64,000 bases of DNA, from contig CP068450.1 of assembly GCA_023518375.1 (NCBI GenBank), forward strand, positions 930,001 through 994,000. The letters run 5' to 3'. Shown here one piece after another: positions 1 through 6,229 of this stretch. Under the pieces are notes generated by a model. The model saw only the letters and a list, made by a program, of their open reading frames with translations, searched no databases and had not been told where the DNA came from. This DNA is from Candidatus Hepatincola sp. Av. Its GTDB lineage: Bacteria; Pseudomonadota; Alphaproteobacteria; WRAU01; Hepatincolaceae. Position numbers and translations under genes: made by a program. The number at the start of each line of letters is the position of its first letter. Position 1 is the stretch's first letter.

Positions 1-525
1 AGATGTCTCTAATGAATTTTCTTTCTTATCAACCTTTTCTTTGCCTAAAATTTCTGTTTTTTCTGTTACTCTTTCATTGTTGGCTATCCCAACAAAATTA
101 GTTGTAGCCTTAGGTATATCTTTTTGAATAGGCAAGGGATCTTCCTCATTAATAACACTACTATCTTGAGGAAAGAATTGATTTGTTAATTCTTGGTTAA
201 GATTAATTTGTGGCTTAACTCTAGTACTAATTAAATCACTTTGTTTAAATTGCCTTATTTTACGTGGGGCTGAAAACTCTACATAGTTATTATCCATTAC
301 AAAAAATGGGTAAGTAGAGTTTTTATCTTTATACCTACTTATAGTATATTTATAATGGTTAGCAGTTTTTGTAATAACCTTAATATTTTTTTTATTCTGA
401 TAGGCAGAATTTTGCATACTCAACCATTGATGTTGGCAATTAGGACACACTCTAAGAGAATCATTATCTGTAGAGTTAAGTTCTTGTACATAAGAGCAAT
501 TAGGACAAACAATACGTTTTACCAT
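1..525 (-). CDS. Zinc-ribbon (MJ0042-type) domain protein, 3' end outside window
   Basis: A frame runs open for 175 codons from an ATG at 525 to the left edge without a stop, so the C-terminus is missing. The N-terminus (MVKRIVCPNCSYVQEL) has two CPNC knuckles about 20 residues apart, as in the MJ0042-type zinc-ribbon domain that opens many alphaproteobacterial membrane-associated proteins. The rest is hydrophilic and rich in N, Q, K and E, and no membrane segment is seen before the edge. It is divergent from ftsE, a neighbourhood often seen for this family in Alphaproteobacteria. Its function is not known; zinc binding is inferred from the cysteines. Confidence 0.75.
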   Translation of the reverse strand, partial: MVKRIVCPNCSYVQELNSTDNDSLRVCPNCQHQWLSMQNSAYQNKKNIKVITKTANHYKYTISRYKDKNSTYPFFVMDNNYVEFSAPRKIRQFKQSDLISTRVKPQINLNQELTNQFFPQDSSVINEEDPLPIQKDIPKATTNFVGIANNERVTEKTEILGKEKVDKKENSLETS

Positions 526-639
526 ATAATTAACCAAAAATTAAAATATAATAAATACCTTTCACAAAGTGTTATATTATATATATTATATAACAATAAT
601 GCGAATTTTGATTAAATAATAAACTATACTTAACAATTC
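526..639. promoter_or_regulatory. Divergent intergenic region with AT palindrome
   Basis: This 114-base gap separates the divergent zinc-ribbon gene and ftsE. It contains an imperfect palindrome at 571-594 with arms GTTATAT and ATATAAC, rich in TATAAT-like hexamers on both strands. It must hold promoters for both directions, but no single -35/-10 pair stands out. No good Shine-Dalgarno sequence precedes ftsE. Confidence 0.35.
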
Positions 640-1320
640 ATGAAAAAAAAACAACCTATAGTATCATTTGAAAATATCGGTTTACGATATGGAGACAATC
701 CCGAGATCCTAAAAAACATTAACTTAACCATTAACAAAGGTGATTTTCTCTTTTTAGTAGGAGATAGTGGAGCTGGTAAAACAAGCCTTCTTAATCTTAT
801 TAACTTATCTCTAAAACCTAGCCGTGGATTTTTAAATATTTTTAATCATGATATTGCTAGTATTAAACCTAAAAATGTAGCTTTATTACGTCGCCGCATG
901 GGAGTAATTTTTCAAGATTTTCAACTGATTAATCATCTTAGTATTTTTGATAATATTGCTCTTCCATTACAAATTGACCAAGTTCCTCCTAAAGAAATTA
1001 AAGAAAAAGTTACTGAAATTTTAGAGTGGATCAATTTAAAACAATTTGAAAATTCACTACCCTTAACTTTATCGGGAGGGCAACAACAAAGGGTAGCAAT
1101 TGCTAGAGCTATTATAAAAAATCCTGATATAATTTTAGCTGATGAACCAACAGGTAGTATTGACTTTAAAATGTCTGAAAAAATATTGCGTATGCTAGAA
1201 CAATTGAATAAGCAAGGAGTTGCTATTGTATTTGCTACTCATAATTTAGAACTATTAACTCAAAAAAATTATCCTGTAGCTCATTTAACAAATAATCAAT
1301 TAGAAATTATAAGAAGTTAG
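640..1320 (+). CDS. ftsE: Cell division ABC transporter ATP-binding protein FtsE
   Basis: FtsE is the ATPase that with FtsX relays divisome state across the inner membrane to control septal peptidoglycan hydrolysis. The 226-residue protein has normal family length. It has a Walker A GDSGAGKTS (residues 41-49), a Q-loop FQDF near 91, the signature LSGGQQQRVAIARA from 144, and Walker B IILADEP (164-170). The downstream gene, 8 bases away, is an FtsX-like permease, which distinguishes it from LolD or MacB ATPases. It is the first gene of an apparent ftsE-ftsX-plsC operon. Confidence 0.93.
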   Translation: MKKKQPIVSFENIGLRYGDNPEILKNINLTINKGDFLFLVGDSGAGKTSLLNLINLSLKPSRGFLNIFNHDIASIKPKNVALLRRRMGVIFQDFQLINHLSIFDNIALPLQIDQVPPKEIKEKVTEILEWINLKQFENSLPLTLSGGQQQRVAIARAIIKNPDIILADEPTGSIDFKMSEKILRMLEQLNKQGVAIVFATHNLELLTQKNYPVAHLTNNQLEIIRS

Positions 1321-1328
1321 AAAAAATA

Positions 1329-2273
1329 ATGAAACAAAAATTGCTTTCCTTTATTCATAATATAATTTTCTACATTAAAAAATTATTACCTATTCCTTAT
1401 AAGAATCGTTACCAATTGTTTGCTTTTGCAAAGCTCACTTTTTGGAACCGTTTTTTTATTATTATTTTAACAGCTATTATTTGGTTATGCTTTTTATCTA
1501 TTTTTAGTGCTAATATTTTAGATAGAATTCTAAATCCTATTGCTTTTGCTACCTCTAAGTCTTTAATTGTAGAAATTTATCCTACAGCTAATAAACAGCA
1601 ACAACAAAATAGAATAGAACTTGTTACTAATTATCTTAATAAGAATAAATATATAAAATCCTATAGGCAAGTTCCTAAAAAAGAAATTATTAAATTAATA
1701 AATGACTTTACTGGTGATTTTAAAACTCGTAGCCTTGACCTTAATGTCCCTTCTGTTTTAGTAGTTAATTTAACAGATTCTTCCGATGATATCATTAATG
1801 AAATTAGAGATAGCCTAAGCCAAACTATTAAAGATATTTATGTAGATACTGAAAAAGAATTAATTCAACGACTTGCTACTCCTATTAATGCAGCTAAATA
1901 TTTTGCAATTATTGTTCCTATAATTGCTTTTATGATTCTATGTGGAATTTTATTTTTAATTACATCATCTATAGTTTTTGCTAATAAACAGGTTATTAAA
2001 GTTTTAATTTTACTAGGGATTCAAACTAGTGATCTAGCTATTGATTTTGGTAAATGGATTTTTGAAAAATCTCTATATACACTAGCCTTTGTATATAGTT
2101 TAGTAATGGTATCTATTATTATTGCTTACTTATTAAATATTAATATTGCTTTATTAGCTACAAAACACTATATTTTAGCCAATTTAGTTTTTATTGTAAT
2201 ATTTCCTTTATTCTCTAGCTTTTTAGGTATGAGATTTGTAAAAAACATCATTGAAAAATCATTTCAGGACTAA
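1329..2273 (+). CDS. ftsX: Cell division protein FtsX
   Basis: This is the membrane partner of FtsE. The 314-residue protein has the FtsX layout. A cytoplasmic N-terminus is followed by a first membrane segment near residues 40-62, a periplasmic domain of about 120 residues, and three further membrane segments (around 190-215, 240-270 and 285-305). Sequence identity in this family is low, so the call rests on topology, length and adjacency to FtsE. It is probably translated from the same message as plsC, whose start follows after 5 bases. Confidence 0.85.
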   Translation: MKQKLLSFIHNIIFYIKKLLPIPYKNRYQLFAFAKLTFWNRFFIIILTAIIWLCFLSIFSANILDRILNPIAFATSKSLIVEIYPTANKQQQQNRIELVTNYLNKNKYIKSYRQVPKKEIIKLINDFTGDFKTRSLDLNVPSVLVVNLTDSSDDIINEIRDSLSQTIKDIYVDTEKELIQRLATPINAAKYFAIIVPIIAFMILCGILFLITSSIVFANKQVIKVLILLGIQTSDLAIDFGKWIFEKSLYTLAFVYSLVMVSIIIAYLLNINIALLATKHYILANLVFIVIFPLFSSFLGMRFVKNIIEKSFQD

Positions 2274-2278
2274 CACAC

Positions 2279-3025
2279 ATGATAGCAATTATTCAAGGTA
2301 TTATTGTTAATATATATTTTATGACATCAGGGATTATCATAAGCCCTATTTTATATGTAACTAGTTTCTTTATTTCTCAGAATACTTCCAGAGCATTAGC
2401 TTTATGCCTTACAAAAAGTCTTAGAAATTGTGGTTATAAACTGTTAGGTATTCAGGAAGAACATAGAGGATTAGAGAATATTCCTAAAGGACCTTGTATT
2501 TTTGCTAGTAAGCATCAATCTTCCCTAGAAACTCTGTATTATTTTAATATGTTTAAGCCCAATACTGTTTATTGTTATAAAAAAGAACTAATGAAAGTAC
2601 CTATGTGGGGAAGAATCCTCCAACAACTTGGGGGCGTTTCTATTGATAGACAACATGGTAGTAAAATCTTAACTCATATGCAAACACAAGTAAAAGAATA
2701 CTTAGAAGAAGGAGTCAGTGTAGTAATTTTTCCAGAAGGTACTAGGATTCCCTGTGGAGAAACAGGAAAGTTTAGAAAAGGAATTCAACTGTTATACACA
2801 GAAAATAATGTACCTATTATCCCTGTAGCCTTAAATACTGGTTGGGTACTGCCCAAAAATAGTTGGATTATTAGAAAACACAATATTATTGTAGAATTTT
2901 TACCACCTATTTTACCTAATTCATTACCAGAAAAAGATTTCTTACCTTTTTTAGAAAATGCTATTAATACTAAAATGCAAGCTATAGAAGCAGAAACCAG
3001 AGCCAAAGCTAATTTCAAATGTTAA
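2279..3025 (+). CDS. plsC: 1-acyl-sn-glycerol-3-phosphate acyltransferase
   Basis: It acylates lysophosphatidate at the sn-2 position to give phosphatidate, at the inner membrane. The 248-residue protein has an N-terminal hydrophobic segment (about residues 5-30). Next comes the acyltransferase block I with KHQSSLET, where the usual HX4D is HX4E as in many alphaproteobacterial PlsC proteins. The block KVPMWGRILQQLGGVSIDR and the phosphate-binding FPEGTR follow. It is the last gene of the ftsE-ftsX-plsC run and ends 23 bases from the convergent thyX. Confidence 0.9.
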   Translation: MIAIIQGIIVNIYFMTSGIIISPILYVTSFFISQNTSRALALCLTKSLRNCGYKLLGIQEEHRGLENIPKGPCIFASKHQSSLETLYYFNMFKPNTVYCYKKELMKVPMWGRILQQLGGVSIDRQHGSKILTHMQTQVKEYLEEGVSVVIFPEGTRIPCGETGKFRKGIQLLYTENNVPIIPVALNTGWVLPKNSWIIRKHNIIVEFLPPILPNSLPEKDFLPFLENAINTKMQAIEAETRAKANFKC

Positions 3026-3048
3026 GCTACAAAACCTAACCACAAGGG

Positions 3049-3927
3049 TTAAGTAATTTTCAAGCTCTTTTTAAAAGTAGAAACCTCTCTTTTTGATAAA
3101 CCAGACGTCTCATAGTCTACTTTTTCATTATTAATAATTTTGTGTAATACTGCCATCTCTTTAGCTGAAAAAGTATGGGAATTTACAGTATAATCTAAAA
3201 AAGCCTGATACGTTATTGGCACCCATTTAGCAACCAATTCTAGCATTTTCTCGGCATAAACTCTAATTTCATATTGGGCATGGGAATCTGCCCTTAGCAT
3301 TAAAAAATGCAATAAATTATGAAGATCTATTTTCCAATAAAATTGTGTATACATATTAACTGGTAAAATTATTCTAGCTAACTCTTTAGCCAAACCTTGC
3401 TTATTTGATTCAGAATCAGTTATAGTTAACAACTCTTGATACAACTTAACAGCTTCCTTAGAGGCTATATTTAGGTTATTTACTATCTCGTTGGTAGTTT
3501 TTTTTGAAAAACTTTCACCCCTACCCTGTTTGTTAGATACGGATTGAACCTTAATTTGTTCATGATCTGGAACATAGTAACTTTCATCTAAAATAGAATA
3601 TCTAGCAGAATATTCATTAACATTTGCAGTACGATGCCGCAACCATTGTCGTGCTACAAAAATTGGTGCTTTAATATGAAACTTAATTTCACACATTTCA
3701 AAAGGAGTAGTATGTTTATAACGTAATAAATAGCGAATTAAACCTGTATCATCACTAATAGTTTTAGTACCTTTACCATAAGATACTCTAGCAGCTTGGG
3801 CAATAGAGCTATCATTTCCCATATAGTCAATGACTCTAATAAAACCACTATCTAACACATTAAACTGTTCATATAAAATATTTTCTAAATCAACACTGAT
3901 TACTCGCTTAGTTTGTTCTAAATCCAT
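3049..3927 (-). CDS. thyX: Flavin-dependent thymidylate synthase ThyX
   Basis: It methylates dUMP to dTMP using FAD, NADPH and methylenetetrahydrofolate. The 292-residue protein carries the diagnostic ThyX motif RHRTANVNEYSARY (residues 97-110), matching RHRx7Sx2R-type sequences. It has the expected C-terminal region with LLHFLMLRADSHAQYEIRVYAE. ThyX is the usual thymidylate synthase of Rickettsia-like Alphaproteobacteria. Dut, which supplies dUMP, is encoded elsewhere in this window (22.2 kb). The gene is transcribed alone; a TATAAT sits at 3961-3966 on the minus strand, but its -35 is weak. Confidence 0.95.
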   Translation of the reverse strand: MDLEQTKRVISVDLENILYEQFNVLDSGFIRVIDYMGNDSSIAQAARVSYGKGTKTISDDTGLIRYLLRYKHTTPFEMCEIKFHIKAPIFVARQWLRHRTANVNEYSARYSILDESYYVPDHEQIKVQSVSNKQGRGESFSKKTTNEIVNNLNIASKEAVKLYQELLTITDSESNKQGLAKELARIILPVNMYTQFYWKIDLHNLLHFLMLRADSHAQYEIRVYAEKMLELVAKWVPITYQAFLDYTVNSHTFSAKEMAVLHKIINNEKVDYETSGLSKREVSTFKKSLKIT

Positions 3928-4025
3928 TGCATTTTCTTGGTTTTTCTATTATTTGCTTTCATTATAGCATAAAATAGTGTATAATTTACTTGTTATTTAA
4001 TATTTTTAATTGAATAACTATTAAG

Positions 4026-4268
4026 ATAAACGTTTATATAATTACTGCTTTGGACCTGGGGGCAGTACCCAGCGCCTCCACCATTTTTCTTAAGGGGGCG
4101 AAATAGCTTCGACAAATCAGGAAAAATAAATTTTCTTACGGTATGATATCACCGTTATCGAGTCAAATTTATAAACGCCAATGATAATTCAGGTGTTGCT
4201 TTAGCAGCTTAGTTGCTCTGAAGTAAGGGGGTTTGGGTATTACCTGGCAACAGAAAATACCCATTTTT
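4026..4268 (+). ncRNA. ssrA: Two-piece (circularly permuted) tmRNA
   Basis: It rescues stalled ribosomes and tags the nascent chain. The acceptor piece comes first. Its T-arm is CTGGG-GGCAGTA-CCCAG, then CGCCTCC (4073-4079), discriminator A and encoded CCA (4081-4083). After a 10-base spacer (4084-4093), the coding piece starts GGGGGCG (4094-4100), which pairs over 7 bp with CGCCTCC. The tag frame 4177-4212 reads ANDNSGVALAA followed by TAG. A hairpin TGGGTATT/AATACCCA (4234-4263) plus T5 ends the RNA. The 5' end of the acceptor piece is not defined by sequence and is my estimate. sspB follows immediately. Confidence 0.93.
4234..4268 (+). terminator. 3' hairpin of the tmRNA, terminator-like
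   Basis: An 8-bp stem, TGGGTATT (4234-4241) with AATACCCA (4256-4263), is followed by TTTTT at 4264-4268. It may act as the intrinsic terminator of the tmRNA transcript or as a structural helix of the coding piece. sspB begins 32 bases further on, so some read-through would be needed if sspB lacks its own promoter. Confidence 0.6.
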
Positions 4269-4300
4269 ATTTAAAATACTAAATACTAATTACACTTAAT

Positions 4301-4780
4301 ATGACAACAAGTAGTTTTGATTTTCAACAATGGCTTGAAGCTGCCACAATGAACATAATGAAACAAGCTTTTACTACTCTTGAAAAATTACAACATACTG
4401 AAACTCACAGTTTTTATATTACTTTTGTTACTACAGATATTAGGGTGCAAATACCTAAATTCTTGCACGAGGCTTACCCTGAAGAGTTAACAGTTGTACT
4501 AGAACATCAATTTAATAATTTTACAATCCTTAATAATGGATTTAAGGTTACTTTATATTTTAAAGGACAACCTGCAGAAATTTTTTGTCCTTTTGATTGT
4601 ATTACTAGGTTTTACGATAAAACAACCAGTATTCAATTTCTTTTTAATTACTCACCTACTCCTAACAAAAAAACTAACACTAGTAAAACATCTAGTAATA
4701 CAAATCAATCTAAGGGGAAAAGCATAACTAATAAAGAAAAGCCTAATAAAAATAGTAATATTATTCCTTTTAAAGTATAA
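4301..4780 (+). CDS. sspB: ClpXP adaptor SspB (alphaproteobacterial type)
   Basis: SspB tethers ssrA-tagged proteins to ClpX for degradation. The 159-residue protein has the SspB fold sequence, with HSFYITFVTTD near residue 35, PEELTVVLEHQFNN near 65 and IRFYDK-type ITRFYDKTTSIQF near 105. A long low-complexity K/S/N/T linker (about 118-152) follows. The end is a short hydrophobic NIIPFKV tail, in the position of the ClpX-binding XB motif. It lies directly behind the tmRNA gene, so RNA that writes the tag and adaptor that reads it are neighbours. Confidence 0.88.
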   Translation: MTTSSFDFQQWLEAATMNIMKQAFTTLEKLQHTETHSFYITFVTTDIRVQIPKFLHEAYPEELTVVLEHQFNNFTILNNGFKVTLYFKGQPAEIFCPFDCITRFYDKTTSIQFLFNYSPTPNKKTNTSKTSSNTNQSKGKSITNKEKPNKNSNIIPFKV

Positions 4781-4880
4781 TATGTATCATTATAGGACTA
4801 ATTATAACATTAAGATTCTTCAACCCCAATAAATTACTAAGAATTTTCTTGTTACTTTAAACAAAAGGAGATCATAAAAA

Positions 4881-5063
4881 ATGACTTTTAAAGAATTTAT
4901 GTTAGAAATATGGTATTTTATTCTTTTAGGCTTAATATTGTTCGTAATTATAGTTGCAGGTGCTGGCGGGCTATTTTTAGCTTATCAGTGGTTAGGTTGG
5001 CTTGGTGTTCTTTTTACAATGTTAGCTATCACCTCTTATTTTTACCGTAATTTAGGTAGCTAA
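4881..5063 (+). CDS. Small hypothetical membrane protein
   Basis: This 60-residue ORF has a strong Shine-Dalgarno, AAAGGAGAT at 4864-4872, 8 bases before ATG, which argues that it is translated. Most of the protein is hydrophobic, with two likely membrane segments (about residues 8-34 and 37-54) and a glycine-rich turn (VAGAGGLF). I do not recognise a family. It is separated from sspB by 100 bases and may be an independent unit. Confidence 0.6.
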   Translation: MTFKEFMLEIWYFILLGLILFVIIVAGAGGLFLAYQWLGWLGVLFTMLAITSYFYRNLGS

Positions 5064-5360
5064 ATTAAATGGTAAATTTATATTAAATAACCTACTACTA
5101 TCCTTTATTTACTTATTAGGTAGCAAGTAATAATTTATTTATACAAGAATTTTAACAAATTAGATTACTTAATATAAGTTTAGTTAGAATAATAGCCTTA
5201 CAATTTTCAGCACTTCTTACTTTTAAAAAGTAAAAGCTATAAATAAGTATCATGGATACACAACTATAAGTTTAGAGGAGTGGGAGCGTAGCGATGTTAC
5301 CTATTGGGTAAAATATTTGAAAGAAAATAAATAACACAAATAACTAAAGGAATATTTTAA
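5064..5360 (+). other. Intergenic region, 297 bases
   Basis: No convincing gene is visible. It contains a 24-base segment (5207-5230) with about 21 of 24 matches to 47329-47352 in the other long intergenic gap. It also has a short G-rich islet (5274-5294, GAGGAGTGGGAGCG...) unlike its AT-rich surroundings, and ends with the leader repeat 5331-5353. It may hold the promoter of the lipoprotein gene or decayed coding sequence. Confidence 0.4.
5331..5353 (+). repeat. Leader repeat copy 1 (upstream of lipoprotein)
   Basis: A 23-base segment beginning ATAACACAAATAAC and ending in the Shine-Dalgarno AAAGGAAT. It matches 6014-6036 at 21 of 23 positions. Both copies directly precede a start codon, so the repeat is a duplicated translation-initiation region. 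Confidence 0.6.
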
Positions 5361-6017
5361 TTGAGGATTGCAATATTATTAATATTATTAGGGGAATTAT
5401 TATTGACAGGCTGTGCTTTTTTCCAAGACGATCAAACAAGTTATACCCCAGTTGTAAATGAGAAACAAGATTATATAGACTGGGTAGAATTAAAAAAACA
5501 AAGAAAAATAGACGAAGAAAATACAATACAAGATTATATAAATTCTCAAACTTGGGGTGAAATAGAAGAAAACGATACCTTTTTCTCTTCTACATTAGGG
5601 ACATCTCAGGAAATAACTGATGATCTAGCTGATAGAGTTAAATTTGAAACCTTATTATATTTTGTAGATAAAAATAATTGTGATACTGGTACATTGGCGT
5701 TTTTAGATATGGATATTGTAATTTACAATAAACGCAGTCTTTATAGTGATTATATTGATGTATTAAAAGTAAATAATAAGAATGTAAAATTTAGTAGTTC
5801 AGGTTATACATATATAGGTATGGAATTAGCTAAACCAACTAGCTATAAAGGGAAAAAATATTTAGAAGATCAATTTTTATATAAGAAAAGAGTAATTATA
5901 AAAGATTTAAAAGGTGAAGTTATATCTACCTATAATGCAAAAGGCTTTTCTAAAATGAGAAGAGCAATGATTAAGGCTTGTAAAATTAATAATAAAAATA
6001 TTAACAATGCTTTATAA
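5361..6017 (+). CDS. Hypothetical lipoprotein
   Basis: This 218-residue protein starts with TTG at 5361. The start is supported by AAAGGA about 9 bases upstream and by the signal peptide it yields: MRIAILLILLGELLLTGC, a lipobox LLTG|C at residue 18. The mature part is acidic at first (DEENTIQDY..., EEND) and then lysine-rich. It contains two further cysteines (in KNNCDTGTL and at IKACKINN near the C-terminus) that could form a disulfide. I recognise no family. It shares its leader with the broken small ORF that follows, so the two probably formed one unit. Confidence 0.65.
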   Translation: MRIAILLILLGELLLTGCAFFQDDQTSYTPVVNEKQDYIDWVELKKQRKIDEENTIQDYINSQTWGEIEENDTFFSSTLGTSQEITDDLADRVKFETLLYFVDKNNCDTGTLAFLDMDIVIYNKRSLYSDYIDVLKVNNKNVKFSSSGYTYIGMELAKPTSYKGKKYLEDQFLYKKRVIIKDLKGEVISTYNAKGFSKMRRAMIKACKINNKNINNAL

Positions 6018-6036
6018 CACAAATAATTAAAGGAGT
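6014..6036 (+). repeat. Leader repeat copy 2 (upstream of small ORF)
   Basis: Second copy of the segment at 5331-5353 (ATAACACAAATAAT ... AAAGGAGT, two differences). It overlaps the lipoprotein stop codon and supplies the Shine-Dalgarno for the ATG at 6045. Confidence 0.6.
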
Positions 6037-6044
6037 TAAAAGAA

Positions 6045-6229
6045 ATGAATAAAGAAGAATTAAAATAAACTATGTTAATTTGCCAGCTGATGATTGTGCT
6101 ATTGATGTTATAGAAACAGTAATGATGTATCTTGTTGATTGTAAAATTCTATTTTGCAAAGGTGAAGACGAGTTAAGTGATAATGAAGTAAAAGATTATA
6201 TAAATCTACTTATTACTTTCCTCTGGTAA
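6045..6229 (+). pseudogene. Small acidic protein gene with a one-base frameshift
   Basis: An ATG at 6045 with a good Shine-Dalgarno (AAAGGAG) begins MNKEELK and then hits TAA at 6066. From 6071 the +2 frame is open to TAA at 6227-6229 and reads like real protein (YVNLPADDCAIDVIETVM..., ending NLLITFLW). Adding one A in the A4 run at 6062-6065 would join both parts into about 61 residues. I infer a recent one-base deletion, a sequencing error, or slippage at the A run. The 3' end overlaps the convergent AsmA-like gene by 24 bases. Family not recognised. Confidence 0.55.

Noticed and set aside
355-615. 86-residue plus-strand ORF at the left end
   Set aside because: It overlaps the minus-strand zinc-ribbon gene, which has clear CPNC motifs. 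The ORF has no Shine-Dalgarno and no recognisable content.
3026-3048. TAACC/GGTTA hairpin between plsC and thyX
   Set aside because: A 5-bp stem without a T-run in a 23-base gap; too weak to call a terminator.
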